Source: Azohydromonas aeria
GTDB lineage: Bacteria > Pseudomonadota > Gammaproteobacteria > Burkholderiales > Burkholderiaceae_C
Length of the DNA stretch: 64,000 bases
NCBI RefSeq assembly: GCF_009760915.1
Contig: NZ_VIDQ01000004.1
Location: 96,424 to 160,423 of the forward strand
Direction: 5' to 3'
Positions 49,642-58,266 of the stretch are shown here, one piece after another; positions within the stretch are counted from its first letter, which is position 1, and each line of letters begins with the position of its first letter. The translations under genes and the position numbers were made by a program. The notes below the pieces were generated by a model, which had not been told where the DNA came from, did not search any database, and worked only from the letters and a program-made list of their open reading frames with translations.

Positions 49642-50607
49642 ATGCAAGCCTTCTATGCCGACCAGTTCGTGCTGCCGCTGCCCGAAGGGCACCGCTTCCC
49701 GATGCCCAAGTACGCGCTGCTGCGCGAGCGCCTGGACGGGGAGCCCGGCATCCGGCTGGAGGCGGCGCCGCGCGCCAGCGACGGCGAGCTCGCGCTGGCG
49801 CACGAGCCGCGCTACATCACGGCGGTGGCCGAGGGCACGCTCGGCGCCGCGGAGCAGCGCGAGATCGGCTTCCCGTGGTCCGAGCGCATGGCCGAGCGCG
49901 CCCGGCGCTCGGTGGGTGCCACCATCGCCGCGGCGCGCACCGCGCTGCGCGAGGGCGTGGCCGCCAACCTTGCCGGCGGCACGCACCACGCCTACGCCCA
50001 CAAGGGCAGCGGCTACTGCGTCTTCAACGACGTGGCCGTGGCGGCGCGGCTGATGCAGGCCGAGGCGCACCGCCGCTCGCGCCGGCCCACGCTGCGCGTG
50101 GCCGTGATCGACCTGGACGTGCACCAGGGCAACGGCACCGCGTCGATCTTTCGCAACGACGACACCGTCTTCACGCTGTCGCTGCACGGGGCGCGCAACT
50201 TCCCGTTCCGCAAGGAGGCCAGCGATCTCGACGTCGAGCTGCCCGACGGCTGCACCGACGAGCCTTATCTGAAGGCGCTGGATGGCGCGCTGGAGGCGCT
50301 GTGGCGCCACCACGGCGCCACGCCGCCCGACCTGGCTTTCTACCTGGCCGGCGCCGACCCGCACGAGAACGACCGGCTCGGCCGCCTGAAGCTCAGCGCC
50401 GAGGGCATGGCCGAGCGCGACCGGCGCGTCTTCGACGCCTGCCGCGAGCGCGGCGTGCCCGTGGCGGTGAGCATGGCCGGCGGCTACGGCCGCGACATGG
50501 CGCAGATGGTGGAGATCCAGTTCCGCACGCTGCGGCTGGCGCTGGAGAGCTGGCGGCAGTGGCGCGCGCGTAACGAAGCGGGCAATGCCGGCGCAGCCGG
50601 GCGCTGA
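49642..50607 (+). CDS. histone deacetylase-family amidohydrolase
   Basis: A 321-residue arginase-fold zinc hydrolase of the HDAC/acetylpolyamine deacetylase superfamily. GGTHHAYAHKGSGYCVFND has the catalytic histidine pair, and VIDLDVHQGNGTA and AGADPHENDRLG supply the zinc ligands. The function in bacteria ranges from acetoin-utilisation-type deacetylation to polyamine deacetylation; it is unresolved here. There is no SD; CACAAT lies 6 nt upstream of the ATG. It is divergent from phaP. Confidence 0.9.
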   Translation: MQAFYADQFVLPLPEGHRFPMPKYALLRERLDGEPGIRLEAAPRASDGELALAHEPRYITAVAEGTLGAAEQREIGFPWSERMAERARRSVGATIAAARTALREGVAANLAGGTHHAYAHKGSGYCVFNDVAVAARLMQAEAHRRSRRPTLRVAVIDLDVHQGNGTASIFRNDDTVFTLSLHGARNFPFRKEASDLDVELPDGCTDEPYLKALDGALEALWRHHGATPPDLAFYLAGADPHENDRLGRLKLSAEGMAERDRRVFDACRERGVPVAVSMAGGYGRDMAQMVEIQFRTLRLALESWRQWRARNEAGNAGAAGR

Positions 50608-50713
50608 CCCGTGACATCGGCACAACAAGCCGTCCCCGGAACCGGGGTGGAGCGTCCCTAAAATCCTCGTCCCCACGAGCCCCGGCCCGCGTCGGCCGCA
50701 TCAGAAGAATTCC

Positions 50714-52129
50714 ATGACCGCCGCCGCCACGTTGCGCCGGGCCGCCTGCGCCGCCCTGCTGTCCACGCCCTTGCTCGCTGCCGCCGCCGAGATCGACGGC
50801 GCGGCCCTGTCCGTCTGGTGGGCGCTGCCCTTTGCCGGGATGCTGCTGTCCATCGCGCTGCTGCCGCTGCTGGTGCCGATCGTCTGGCACCACCACTTCG
50901 GCAAGATCGCGCTGGGCTGGGCGCTGGCCTTCCTGCTGCCCTTCGCGGCGGTGTACGGCGCCGGTGCCGCGGGCGCGGCCTTCGTGCACACGCTGCTGGC
51001 CGAATACCTGCCCTTCGTGATCCTGCTGACGGCGCTGTTCACCACCGCCGGCGGCATCTACCTGCGCGGCAACCTGCACGGCAGCCCGGGCACCAACTGC
51101 GTGCTCATGGCTGCGGGCGCGGTGCTGGCCAGCATCATGGGCACCACCGGCGCCTCGATGCTGATGATCCGCCCGCTCATCCGCGCCAACGACAACCGCC
51201 GCCACGTCGCGCACGTGGTCGTGTTCTTCATCTTCATCGTCAGCAACGCCGGCGGCTCGCTCACGCCGCTGGGCGATCCGCCGCTGTTCCTGGGCTTCCT
51301 GCGCGGCGTGGAGTTCACCTGGACCTTCCGCCACCTGTTGCCCGAGACGCTGTTCCTGGTCGGGGCGCTGCTGGCGATCTTCTACGTGCTCGACAGCTGG
51401 TGGTACCGCAAGGAAGGCGTGCTGCCGCAGGACCCGACCCCGGACACGGAGCGCCTGGGGCTGCTGGGCGGCATCAACCTGCTGCTGCTGGCCGTGGTGG
51501 TCGGGCTGGTGCTGCTCAGCGGCACCTGGAAGCCGGGCATCAGCTGGGACGTTGCCGGCACCGAGGTCGAGCTGCCCTCCCTGGTGCGCGACGTGGGGCT
51601 GGTGGGGGTGACGCTGCTGTCGCTGGCGCTGACGCCGATGGCGGCACGGCTGGCGAACCAGTTCTCCTGGGCGCCGATGCAGGAGGTGGCCAAGCTCTTC
51701 GCCGCCATCTTCCTGACCATGCTGCCGGTGCTGGCCATGCTCAAGGCCGGCGCCGCCGGGCCCTTTGCCGGCGTGGTCGAGGCCGTGACCGGCCCGGACG
51801 GGCAGCCGCTGCCCTGGGCCTACTTCTGGTTCACCGGCGTGCTCAGCAGCTTCCTGGACAACGCGCCGACGTACCTGGTGTTCTTCAACCTGGCTGGCGG
51901 CGACCCGCAGGTGCTGATGTACGCGCTGGCGCCCACGCTGGCGGCGATCTCGGCCGGCTCGGTGTACATGGGCGCCAACAGCTACATCGGCAACGCGCCC
52001 AACTTCATGGTCAAGGCCATCGCCGAGGACCGCGGCATCCGCATGCCCAGCTTCTTCGGCTACATGCTCTGGTCGAGCGCGGTGCTGCTGCCGCTCTTCG
52101 TCATCATGACCTTCATCTGGTTCCGCTGA
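50714..52129 (+). CDS. NhaD-like sodium:proton antiporter
   Basis: A 471-residue membrane protein with an N-terminal signal-like helix and about 12-13 further helices. It belongs to the ion-transporter superfamily that includes NhaD and citrate carriers. Characteristic segments are AGAVLASIMGTTGASMLMIRPLIRAN and the later FLDNAPTYLVFFNLAGGD and GSVYMGANSYIGNAPNFMVKAIAE, which form the paired re-entrant ion-binding regions. Sodium/proton exchange is the expected role by family. The ATG is 11 nt from an AGAAG stretch; no strong SD. Confidence 0.85.
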   Translation: MTAAATLRRAACAALLSTPLLAAAAEIDGAALSVWWALPFAGMLLSIALLPLLVPIVWHHHFGKIALGWALAFLLPFAAVYGAGAAGAAFVHTLLAEYLPFVILLTALFTTAGGIYLRGNLHGSPGTNCVLMAAGAVLASIMGTTGASMLMIRPLIRANDNRRHVAHVVVFFIFIVSNAGGSLTPLGDPPLFLGFLRGVEFTWTFRHLLPETLFLVGALLAIFYVLDSWWYRKEGVLPQDPTPDTERLGLLGGINLLLLAVVVGLVLLSGTWKPGISWDVAGTEVELPSLVRDVGLVGVTLLSLALTPMAARLANQFSWAPMQEVAKLFAAIFLTMLPVLAMLKAGAAGPFAGVVEAVTGPDGQPLPWAYFWFTGVLSSFLDNAPTYLVFFNLAGGDPQVLMYALAPTLAAISAGSVYMGANSYIGNAPNFMVKAIAEDRGIRMPSFFGYMLWSSAVLLPLFVIMTFIWFR

Positions 52130-52182
52130 CGCGGGCTGCGGCCCGTCGGCGCCGGCACCACCGATTTCCCAGGAGACAAGCC

Positions 52183-53169
52183 ATGGACAAGCCCGCCGTG
52201 CTGGTGGCACGCAAGGTATTCCCCGAGGTCGTGCAGCGCCTGGCGCAGCACTTCAGCGTCGAGGACAACCCGGAGGACCACATCCACTCGGCCGAGGAGC
52301 TGACGCAGCGGCTGCAGGGCAAGGTGGGCGCCTTCGTGACGCTGAGCGAGCGCATCGATGCCAGGCTGCTCGACGCGCATCCGCAACTCAAGGCCGTGTG
52401 CAACATGGCCGTGGGCTACAACAACATCGACGTGGCCGCCTGCACCGCGCGCGGCGTGCTGGTGAGCAACACGCCCGACGTGCTGACCGAGACCACGGCC
52501 GACTTCGGCTTCGCGCTGATGATGGCCACGGCGCGGCGCATCACCGAGTCCGAGCGCTTCCTGCGCGAAGGGCGCTGGGACCGCTGGGCCTACGACATGT
52601 TCGCCGGCTCCGACCTGCACGGCGCCACGCTCGGCATCCTGGGCATGGGGCGCATCGGCCAGGGCATCGCCCGGCGCGGCGCGCTGGGTTTCGGCATGAA
52701 GGTCGTCTATCACAACCGCAGCCGGCTGCCGGCCGAAGCCGAGGCACCCCTCGGCGCGCGCTGGGTGGACAAGGAAGCGCTGCTGCGCGAGGCGGACCAC
52801 CTCGTGATCGTGGTGCCGTACTCGGCCGACACGCATCACGCCATCGGCGCGGCGGAGCTGGCGCAAATGAAGCCGACCGCCACGCTGGTCAACATCGCCC
52901 GCGGCGGCGTGGTGGACGACGCGGCGCTGGCGCAGGCGCTCGCCGACGGCCGCATCGCCGCGGCGGGGCTGGACGTGTTCGAGGGCGAGCCGCGGGTGCA
53001 TCCGCAACTGCTGGCGCTGCGCAACGTGGTGCTCACGCCGCACATCGCCAGCGCCAGCGTCGCCACGCGCCGCGCCATGGCCGACCTGGCGGCCGACAAC
53101 CTGATCGCCGCGCTCACCGGCGGCGTGCCGCCCACGCCGGTGAACCCGCAGGTGCTGGCGCGCGGCTGA
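52183..53169 (+). CDS. D-2-hydroxyacid dehydrogenase (glyoxylate/hydroxypyruvate reductase-like)
   Basis: A 328-residue NAD(P)-dependent 2-hydroxyacid dehydrogenase. The nucleotide-binding GILGMGRIGQGIARRG is at about residue 150. Active-site residues are R (in NIARGGVVDD), E (in VFEGEP) and H (in TPHIASAS). It interconverts D-glycerate or glycolate with hydroxypyruvate or glyoxylate; the substrate is not certain. AGGAGA 7 nt upstream of the ATG fixes the start. It lies 53 bp after the antiporter gene. Confidence 0.93.
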   Translation: MDKPAVLVARKVFPEVVQRLAQHFSVEDNPEDHIHSAEELTQRLQGKVGAFVTLSERIDARLLDAHPQLKAVCNMAVGYNNIDVAACTARGVLVSNTPDVLTETTADFGFALMMATARRITESERFLREGRWDRWAYDMFAGSDLHGATLGILGMGRIGQGIARRGALGFGMKVVYHNRSRLPAEAEAPLGARWVDKEALLREADHLVIVVPYSADTHHAIGAAELAQMKPTATLVNIARGGVVDDAALAQALADGRIAAAGLDVFEGEPRVHPQLLALRNVVLTPHIASASVATRRAMADLAADNLIAALTGGVPPTPVNPQVLARG

Positions 53170-53278
53170 GGCGGCGCGCTCCCGCGCCGGCGCACCACGT
53201 TGGCGCATGCGTATTCGCCACAACGGCGCGGCGGGTGCGGCTTCCTAGACTGCGGGCTTGTTTCTACGGGATCAAGGC

Positions 53279-54268
53279 ATGGGGCTGGGATATCAGCCGT
53301 CGCGGCGCCGGCTGCTGCTGGGCTCGATGGCGGCGGTGCTGCCGCTGACAGGGCTGTGCGCGCAGGCGCAGGGCGGCAGCGGCGCTGCGCCGCGGCCGAT
53401 CCGGCTGGTGGTGAGCAGCAGCGGCAGCGCCGAGGCGCTTGCGCGCGCCCTGGCCGCGCCGCTGGGCCAGCAGCTTGGCGCGCCGGTGGTGGTGGAGCCG
53501 CGGGCCGGCGTGGTCGGCATGGAGTCGGTCGCGCGCGCCGCGCCCGACGGCCACACGCTGCTGCTGGCGCACAGCGGCTCGCTGGCGCTGCAGGCCGTGG
53601 TCGGCACGCGGACCGCGCCGGCCGGGGGCCGCGGCAGCGACTTCGTCGCGCTCGGCGCCGTCGCCAGCCAGCCGCACGTGCTGCTGGTGCCCGCATCCAG
53701 CCCGGTTCACAACCTGTCGGAGCTGCTGCTGCACGCGCGCTTCGGCGCCGCGCGGCTGGCCTACGCCTCCACGGGCGTGGGCAGCGCCGGCCACGTCGCG
53801 GGCGAACTGCTGCAGGAGCTGGCCGGCGTGAAGCTGCAGCACGTGCCCTACAAGGGGCCGGCGCAGGCGCTGACCGATCTGCTGTCGGGCCAGGTGGACC
53901 TGATGTTCGGCACGCTGCCGCAGGCGCTGTCCCAGGTGGAGGGCGGCCGGCTGCGCGCCCTGGCCGTGACCGGCGCGCGCCGCAGCGCCGCGCTGCCGAA
54001 CACCCCGACGCTGGCCGAGGCGGGCGTCAAGGGCTACGACTGCGCGCCGGCTTACGCGTTGCTCGTCCCGCGCGGCACACCGGCCGACGTGGCCGCGCCG
54101 CTGTCGGCGGCGCTGGGCAAGGCGCTGGAGAGCGCGGCGTTGCGCGAGGTGCTGAAGCAGGAGGGGGCCGAACCCCTGGCTCCGAGCACCGACCTTAATG
54201 CGCTGCTGCAGGCGGAGACGGAGCGGTGGAGCCGGCTGCTGGTGAAGGCGGGGGTAAGGCCAGAGTAG
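53279..54268 (+). CDS. Bug-family (tripartite tricarboxylate transporter) solute-binding protein
   Basis: A 329-residue periplasmic binding protein of the Bug/TctC family, which is greatly expanded in Burkholderiales. The signal peptide begins MGLGYQPSRRRLLLGS and has the SRRR-LLL form of a twin-arginine signal. The binding-fold landmarks PIRLVVSSSGSAEALARAL, YASTGVGSAGHVAGELL and HVPYKGPAQALTDLLSGQVD follow. No TctA/TctB membrane genes are next to it, as is usual for orphan Bug proteins. The ligand is unknown. I chose the ATG at 53279 over an upstream in-frame TTG. Confidence 0.9.
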   Translation: MGLGYQPSRRRLLLGSMAAVLPLTGLCAQAQGGSGAAPRPIRLVVSSSGSAEALARALAAPLGQQLGAPVVVEPRAGVVGMESVARAAPDGHTLLLAHSGSLALQAVVGTRTAPAGGRGSDFVALGAVASQPHVLLVPASSPVHNLSELLLHARFGAARLAYASTGVGSAGHVAGELLQELAGVKLQHVPYKGPAQALTDLLSGQVDLMFGTLPQALSQVEGGRLRALAVTGARRSAALPNTPTLAEAGVKGYDCAPAYALLVPRGTPADVAAPLSAALGKALESAALREVLKQEGAEPLAPSTDLNALLQAETERWSRLLVKAGVRPE

Positions 54269-54522
54269 GTCTTCATTGAGAAGATACGAGTCTTTGGATA
54301 ATGTGTTGCTCCGCTCCTTAAAAGGTTGGAGAATTGGATGCATCCAATTATTCAAAATTAAACTTTTCGCTGCTCCAGTGAATGTGGGGGAGTGGATTAT
54401 TTGGATGCTGTGTTGGTAAATAAGCGGATGATGCTGGAATAAGCTCTCAGAGTAATGGGGGTGGTCAAGTTTCTGGTTTGGGCGGATATATCATAGATTA
54501 ATAGAGACAAATCATTAAATAC
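54269..54522. other. AT-rich intergenic island with an 18-bp palindrome
   Basis: About 250 bp, near 40% G+C by eye, in a genome around 70%. It contains a perfect 18-bp palindrome, AATTGGATGCATCCAATT, at 54332-54349 and several GGATG repeats. No coding-like open frame or RNA gene is recognisable. It could be a decayed acquired segment or a structured or regulatory element. It lies between two convergent genes, so it is not an obvious promoter. Confidence 0.5.
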
Positions 54523-54550
54523 AAAAAAGCCGGCTCGAGAGCCGGCTTTT
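54523..54550. terminator. bidirectional terminator between the Bug gene and prlC
   Basis: Stem AGCCGGCT (54528-54535) / AGCCGGCT (54540-54547) with a CGAG loop, flanked by six A on the left and four T on the right. It serves mainly the leftward prlC gene, which ends at 54573. Confidence 0.8.
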
Positions 54551-54572
54551 CCATTGCTTCAGCGAATGGCGC

Positions 54573-56600
54573 TTACCCCGCCATCCCCTGATGCCTCAAC
54601 AGCGCATCGATCTGCGGCTCCCTTCCGCGGAAAGCTTTAAAGCTTTCCATCGCCGTCCGGCTGCCACCGGCTTCCAGGATTTCCCGCCGCAGCCGCCGTC
54701 CGGTTTCGGTATCAAAGACACCCGCCTCCTCGAACGCGCTCCACGCGTCCGCGCTCAGCACTTCCGCCCACTTGTAGCTGTAATACCCCGCCGAATACCC
54801 GCCCGCGAAAATGTGCGAGAAGGCATGCTGGAAGCGGTTGAAACTCGGCGGAATCAGCACCGCCACTTCCTGACGCACCTCGTCAAGGATCTGCTGGATG
54901 CGCTGCGGCGCGCCGGCTTCGGAGTGGATGCGCATGTCGAACAGCGCGAATTCCACCTGCCGCAGCGTCGCCAGGCCGCTCTGGAAATTCTTGGCCGCGA
55001 GCATCTTGTCGTAGAGCGCGCGCGGCAGCGGCGCGCCGGTGTCGGCGTGCGCGGTCAGGCGCTGCACCACTTCCCATTCCCAGGCGAAGTTCTCCATGAA
55101 CTGGCTGGGCAATTCGACTGCGTCCCACTCCACGCCGGAAATGCCCGACACGCCCAAATCCGCCACCTGCGTGAGCATGTGGTGCAGGCCGTGGCCGAAC
55201 TCGTGGAACAGGGTGGTGACGTCGTCGTGCGTCAGCAGCGCGGGCCGGCCGCCCACCGGCGGCGCGAAGTTGCATACCAGGTGCGCCACCGGCGTCTGCA
55301 GCGCGCCTTCCGGGCGCTGCCAGCGACCGCGCACGTCGTCCATCCAGGCGCCCGGGCGCTTGCCGGAGCGGGCGTAGAGGTCGAGGTAGAACTGGGCGAT
55401 CAGCTGGCCGCCACGCTCGACGCGGAAGAAGCGCACGTCGGGGTTCCAGGTCGGCGCGGTGTCGGGGCGGATCGCCACCTCGAACAGCGTCTCGATGATG
55501 CGGAACAGCCCCTCCAGCACCTTCGGCTCGGTGAAGTACTGCTTCACTTCCTGGTCGCTGAAGGCGTAGCGCGCTTCCTTCAGCTTTTCGCTGGCGAAGG
55601 CCACGTCCCAGGCCTGCAGCTCCGGCAGGCCCAGCTCCTGCGCGGCGAATTCGCGCAGCTCCTGCAGATCCTTTTCGGCGAAGGGACGGGCGCGGCGGGC
55701 GAGGTCGCGCAGGAAGTCCGTCACCTGCTGCGGGCTGTCGGCCATCTTGGGCACCAGCGACAGCTCGGCGAAGCTCCTGTAGCCCAGCAGCTCGGACTCT
55801 TCCTGGCGCAGTTGCAGGATCTCGGCCATCAGCGCGCTGTTGTCGCGTTCGGCCGGGCCCTGCTCGCTGGCGCGGGTGGCGTAGGCCGTGTAGAGCTGGC
55901 GGCGCAGCTCGCGATTCGTGCCGTACTGCATCACCGGGAAGTAGCTCGGGAAATGCAGCGTGAGCTTGTAGCCGTCCTTGCCCTCGGCCTGGGCCGCGGC
56001 GCGCGCGGCGGCCTGGGTGTCCTCGGGCACGCCGGCGAGCTGCTCCTGGGTGACGTAGAGCGCGAACTTGTCGGTGGCGTCGAGCACGTGCTCGCTGTAC
56101 TTCTGCGACAGCTCGGCGGCGCGCTCCTGGATCTGGGCGAAGCGCTCCTTGGCCGCGCCCTGCAGCTCGGCGCCGGAAAGCACGAAGTCGCGCATGGCGT
56201 TGGACAGCGCCTTGCGCCGCGCCGGGTTGAGCTGCTGCGCCGCGGGGCTGGCGGCGATCGCCTTGTACTTGGCGTAGAGCCGCTCATCCGCTCCGAGGCG
56301 CGTGTAGAACTCGGTGACCTTGGGCAGGTTCTCGTTGTAGGCCGCGCGCAATTCGGGCGTGTCGGCCACGTGGTTCAGGTGGCCCACCGCGCCCCAGGAC
56401 CGCCCAAGGCGCTCGGTGGCCACGTCGAGCACCGCGGACATGGCGTCGTAGTCCGGCGGCACCTCCGGGCCCACGGCGCGCTCCAGCGCCGCGCCGGCCT
56501 GGGTCAGCAGTTCATCGACTGCCGGGCCGACGTGCTCGGGTCGGATGCGGTCGAAGGCCGGGAGCTCGGAAGAGGGCGTGTCGAGGAGCGGATTGGACAT
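54573..56600 (-). CDS. prlC: oligopeptidase A (M3 zinc metallopeptidase)
   Basis: A 675-residue cytoplasmic M3-family oligopeptidase degrading short peptides, including cleaved signal peptides. The zinc site is H466-E-F-G-H470 in TLFHEFGHGLHHML, with the downstream glutamate in the same helix bundle. The N terminus MSNPLLDTPSSELPAFDRIRPEHV is typical. It is monocistronic, with a bidirectional terminator 22 bp after the stop. Confidence 0.96.
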   Translation of the reverse strand: MSNPLLDTPSSELPAFDRIRPEHVGPAVDELLTQAGAALERAVGPEVPPDYDAMSAVLDVATERLGRSWGAVGHLNHVADTPELRAAYNENLPKVTEFYTRLGADERLYAKYKAIAASPAAQQLNPARRKALSNAMRDFVLSGAELQGAAKERFAQIQERAAELSQKYSEHVLDATDKFALYVTQEQLAGVPEDTQAAARAAAQAEGKDGYKLTLHFPSYFPVMQYGTNRELRRQLYTAYATRASEQGPAERDNSALMAEILQLRQEESELLGYRSFAELSLVPKMADSPQQVTDFLRDLARRARPFAEKDLQELREFAAQELGLPELQAWDVAFASEKLKEARYAFSDQEVKQYFTEPKVLEGLFRIIETLFEVAIRPDTAPTWNPDVRFFRVERGGQLIAQFYLDLYARSGKRPGAWMDDVRGRWQRPEGALQTPVAHLVCNFAPPVGGRPALLTHDDVTTLFHEFGHGLHHMLTQVADLGVSGISGVEWDAVELPSQFMENFAWEWEVVQRLTAHADTGAPLPRALYDKMLAAKNFQSGLATLRQVEFALFDMRIHSEAGAPQRIQQILDEVRQEVAVLIPPSFNRFQHAFSHIFAGGYSAGYYSYKWAEVLSADAWSAFEEAGVFDTETGRRLRREILEAGGSRTAMESFKAFRGREPQIDALLRHQGMAG

Positions 56601-56715
56601 GGGCGGGAAGGGCAGGCTGTTGAAGCCGCGCAGGTGGTGGCGAAGTGTGCCAACACAAGTTGCCGCGGCCCCGATGACGCCCTGGCGCGCCGGCCCGGGA
56701 CTCCCCGCGAAGGGA

Positions 56716-57573
56716 TCAGGCCGCGGCGGCGCCGCGCTCGGCGGCCTCGACGGTGTTGACCAGCAGCATTGTGATGGTCATCGGGCCGACCCCGCCCGGC
56801 ACCGGGGTGATGAACGAGGCCACTTCGCGCACGCCCTCGAAGTCCACGTCGCCGCAGAGCTTGCCTTCGTCATTGCGGTTCATGCCCACGTCGATCACGA
56901 CCGCGCCGGGCTTGACCATGTCGGCCGTCAGCACGTTGCGCCGGCCCACCGCGGCCACCACGATGTCGGCCTGGCGTGTGTGGTGCGCCAGGTCCGCCGT
57001 GGCGCTGTGGCACACCGTGACGGTGGCGTTGGCCTGCAGCAGCAGCATCGCCATGGGCTTGCCCACGATGTTGCTGCGCCCGATCACGACCGCGTGCTTG
57101 CCGCGCGGATCGCAGCCGATGGCCTTGAGCATCTGCATGCAGCCGTAGGGCGTGCAGGGCTTGAAGCCCTGCTGACCCACCATCAGCGCGCCGGCGCTGG
57201 CGACGTGGAAGCCGTCCACGTCCTTGAGCGGCGAGATGGTCTCGATGACCTTGTGCGCGTCGATGTGCGCAGGCAGCGGCAGCTGCACCAGGATGCCGTG
57301 GATGGACGGGTCCTCGTTGAGCGCGCGCACGCGCGCCAGCAGCTCGGCCTCGCCCATGCTGGCCGGGTACTGCTCCAGCACCGAGTGCAGCCCGGTGTCG
57401 TGGCAGGCCTTGACCTTGTTGCGCACGTACACCTGCGAGGCCGGGTTGTCGCCCACCAGGATCACGGCCAGGCCCGGCGTGTGGCCGCGGCTGGTGAGGG
57501 AAGCGGCGCGCTGGGCGAGCTCGGTGCGGATCTGGCGCGAAAGGGCGACGCCGTCGATCAGCTGCGCGGTCAT
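56716..57573 (-). CDS. folD: methylenetetrahydrofolate dehydrogenase / cyclohydrolase
   Basis: A 285-residue bifunctional enzyme converting 5,10-methylene-THF to 10-formyl-THF, linking the one-carbon units made by the glycine cleavage system to purine and formyl-methionine synthesis. The Tyr-x-x-x-Lys motif is in [13 protein letters not shown], the [12 protein letters not shown] loop is complete and the NADP site is [19 protein letters not shown] placed the start at MTAQLIDG, the conserved N terminus. It lies about 115 bp upstream of prlC on the same strand. Confidence 0.97.
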   Translation of the reverse strand: MTAQLIDGVALSRQIRTELAQRAASLTSRGHTPGLAVILVGDNPASQVYVRNKVKACHDTGLHSVLEQYPASMGEAELLARVRALNEDPSIHGILVQLPLPAHIDAHKVIETISPLKDVDGFHVASAGALMVGQQGFKPCTPYGCMQMLKAIGCDPRGKHAVVIGRSNIVGKPMAMLLLQANATVTVCHSATADLAHHTRQADIVVAAVGRRNVLTADMVKPGAVVIDVGMNRNDEGKLCGDVDFEGVREVASFITPVPGGVGPMTITMLLVNTVEAAERGAAAA

Positions 57574-57599
57574 GGTGAGGGGCTCCTGAAGTGGCAATG

Positions 57600-57623
57600 A
57601 AAAAGGGCCGCGTGGCGCGGCCC
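57600..57623 (-). terminator. rho-independent terminator after the two-component genes
   Basis: Stem GGGCCGCG (57605-57612) / CGCGGCCC (57616-57623), loop TGG; on the minus strand it is followed by five T. It ends the kinase-regulator transcript before folD. Confidence 0.85.
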
Positions 57624-57642
57624 CTCGGGGGTCAGTGAAGGC

Positions 57643-58266
57643 TCAGGCCTTGGTGTGGGCGCCCAGCGCGATCTTGAGCAGGTCGGCCACGGTGTTGGCG
57701 TTGAGCTTTTCCATGATGTTGGCGCGGTGCGCCTCCACCGTCTTGATGCTGATGCCCAGGTCGTCGGCGATCTGCTTGTTCAGGCGGCCGGCGACGATGC
57801 GCTCCAGCACCTGGCCCTCGCGCGTGGTCAGGCGCGACAGCAGCGCGTCGCGGCTGGCCTGCTCCTGGTGCTGGCTGAAGGTGCTGCGCGCCTGGTCGAG
57901 CATGCGCTCCACCAGCGACAGCAGCTCCTCTTCCTTGAAGGGCTTCTCGATGAAGTCCATCGCGCCCTTCTTCATCGTCGTCACGGCCATGGGCACGTCG
58001 CCGTGGCCGGTGATGAAGACCACCGGCAGCGGGCTGCGCCGCTCCAGCAGCCGGTCCTGCAGCTCCAGCCCGCTCATGCCTTCCATGCGGATGTCGGCAA
58101 TCAGGCAGGCGACCTCGCGCGGGTCGAAGCGGGAGAGGAAGGACTCGGCCGAGTCGAAGCACTTCACCCGGTAATCCTTGCCTTCGAGCAGCCACTGCAG
58201 GGAATCGCGCACCGCTTCGTCGTCGTCCACGACATACACGGTGCCTTTCTTGGGAATCAGGCTCAT
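57643..58266 (-). CDS. FixJ-type two-component response regulator
   Basis: A 207-residue regulator. The receiver domain spans residues 9-125 with acidic pocket D14-D15, phosphorylation site D58 (LIADIRMEGM) and the conserved lysine in EKPF. A LuxR/NarL-type DNA-binding domain follows at about 140-200 (LTTREGQVLERIVAGRLNK and ISIKTVEAHRANIMEKL). It is translationally coupled to the kinase by a 4-bp ATGA overlap. It resembles the FixJ/DctR group. Targets are unknown, but the divergent aceEF genes are the closest candidates. Confidence 0.94.
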   Translation of the reverse strand: MSLIPKKGTVYVVDDDEAVRDSLQWLLEGKDYRVKCFDSAESFLSRFDPREVACLIADIRMEGMSGLELQDRLLERRSPLPVVFITGHGDVPMAVTTMKKGAMDFIEKPFKEEELLSLVERMLDQARSTFSQHQEQASRDALLSRLTTREGQVLERIVAGRLNKQIADDLGISIKTVEAHRANIMEKLNANTVADLLKIALGAHTKA

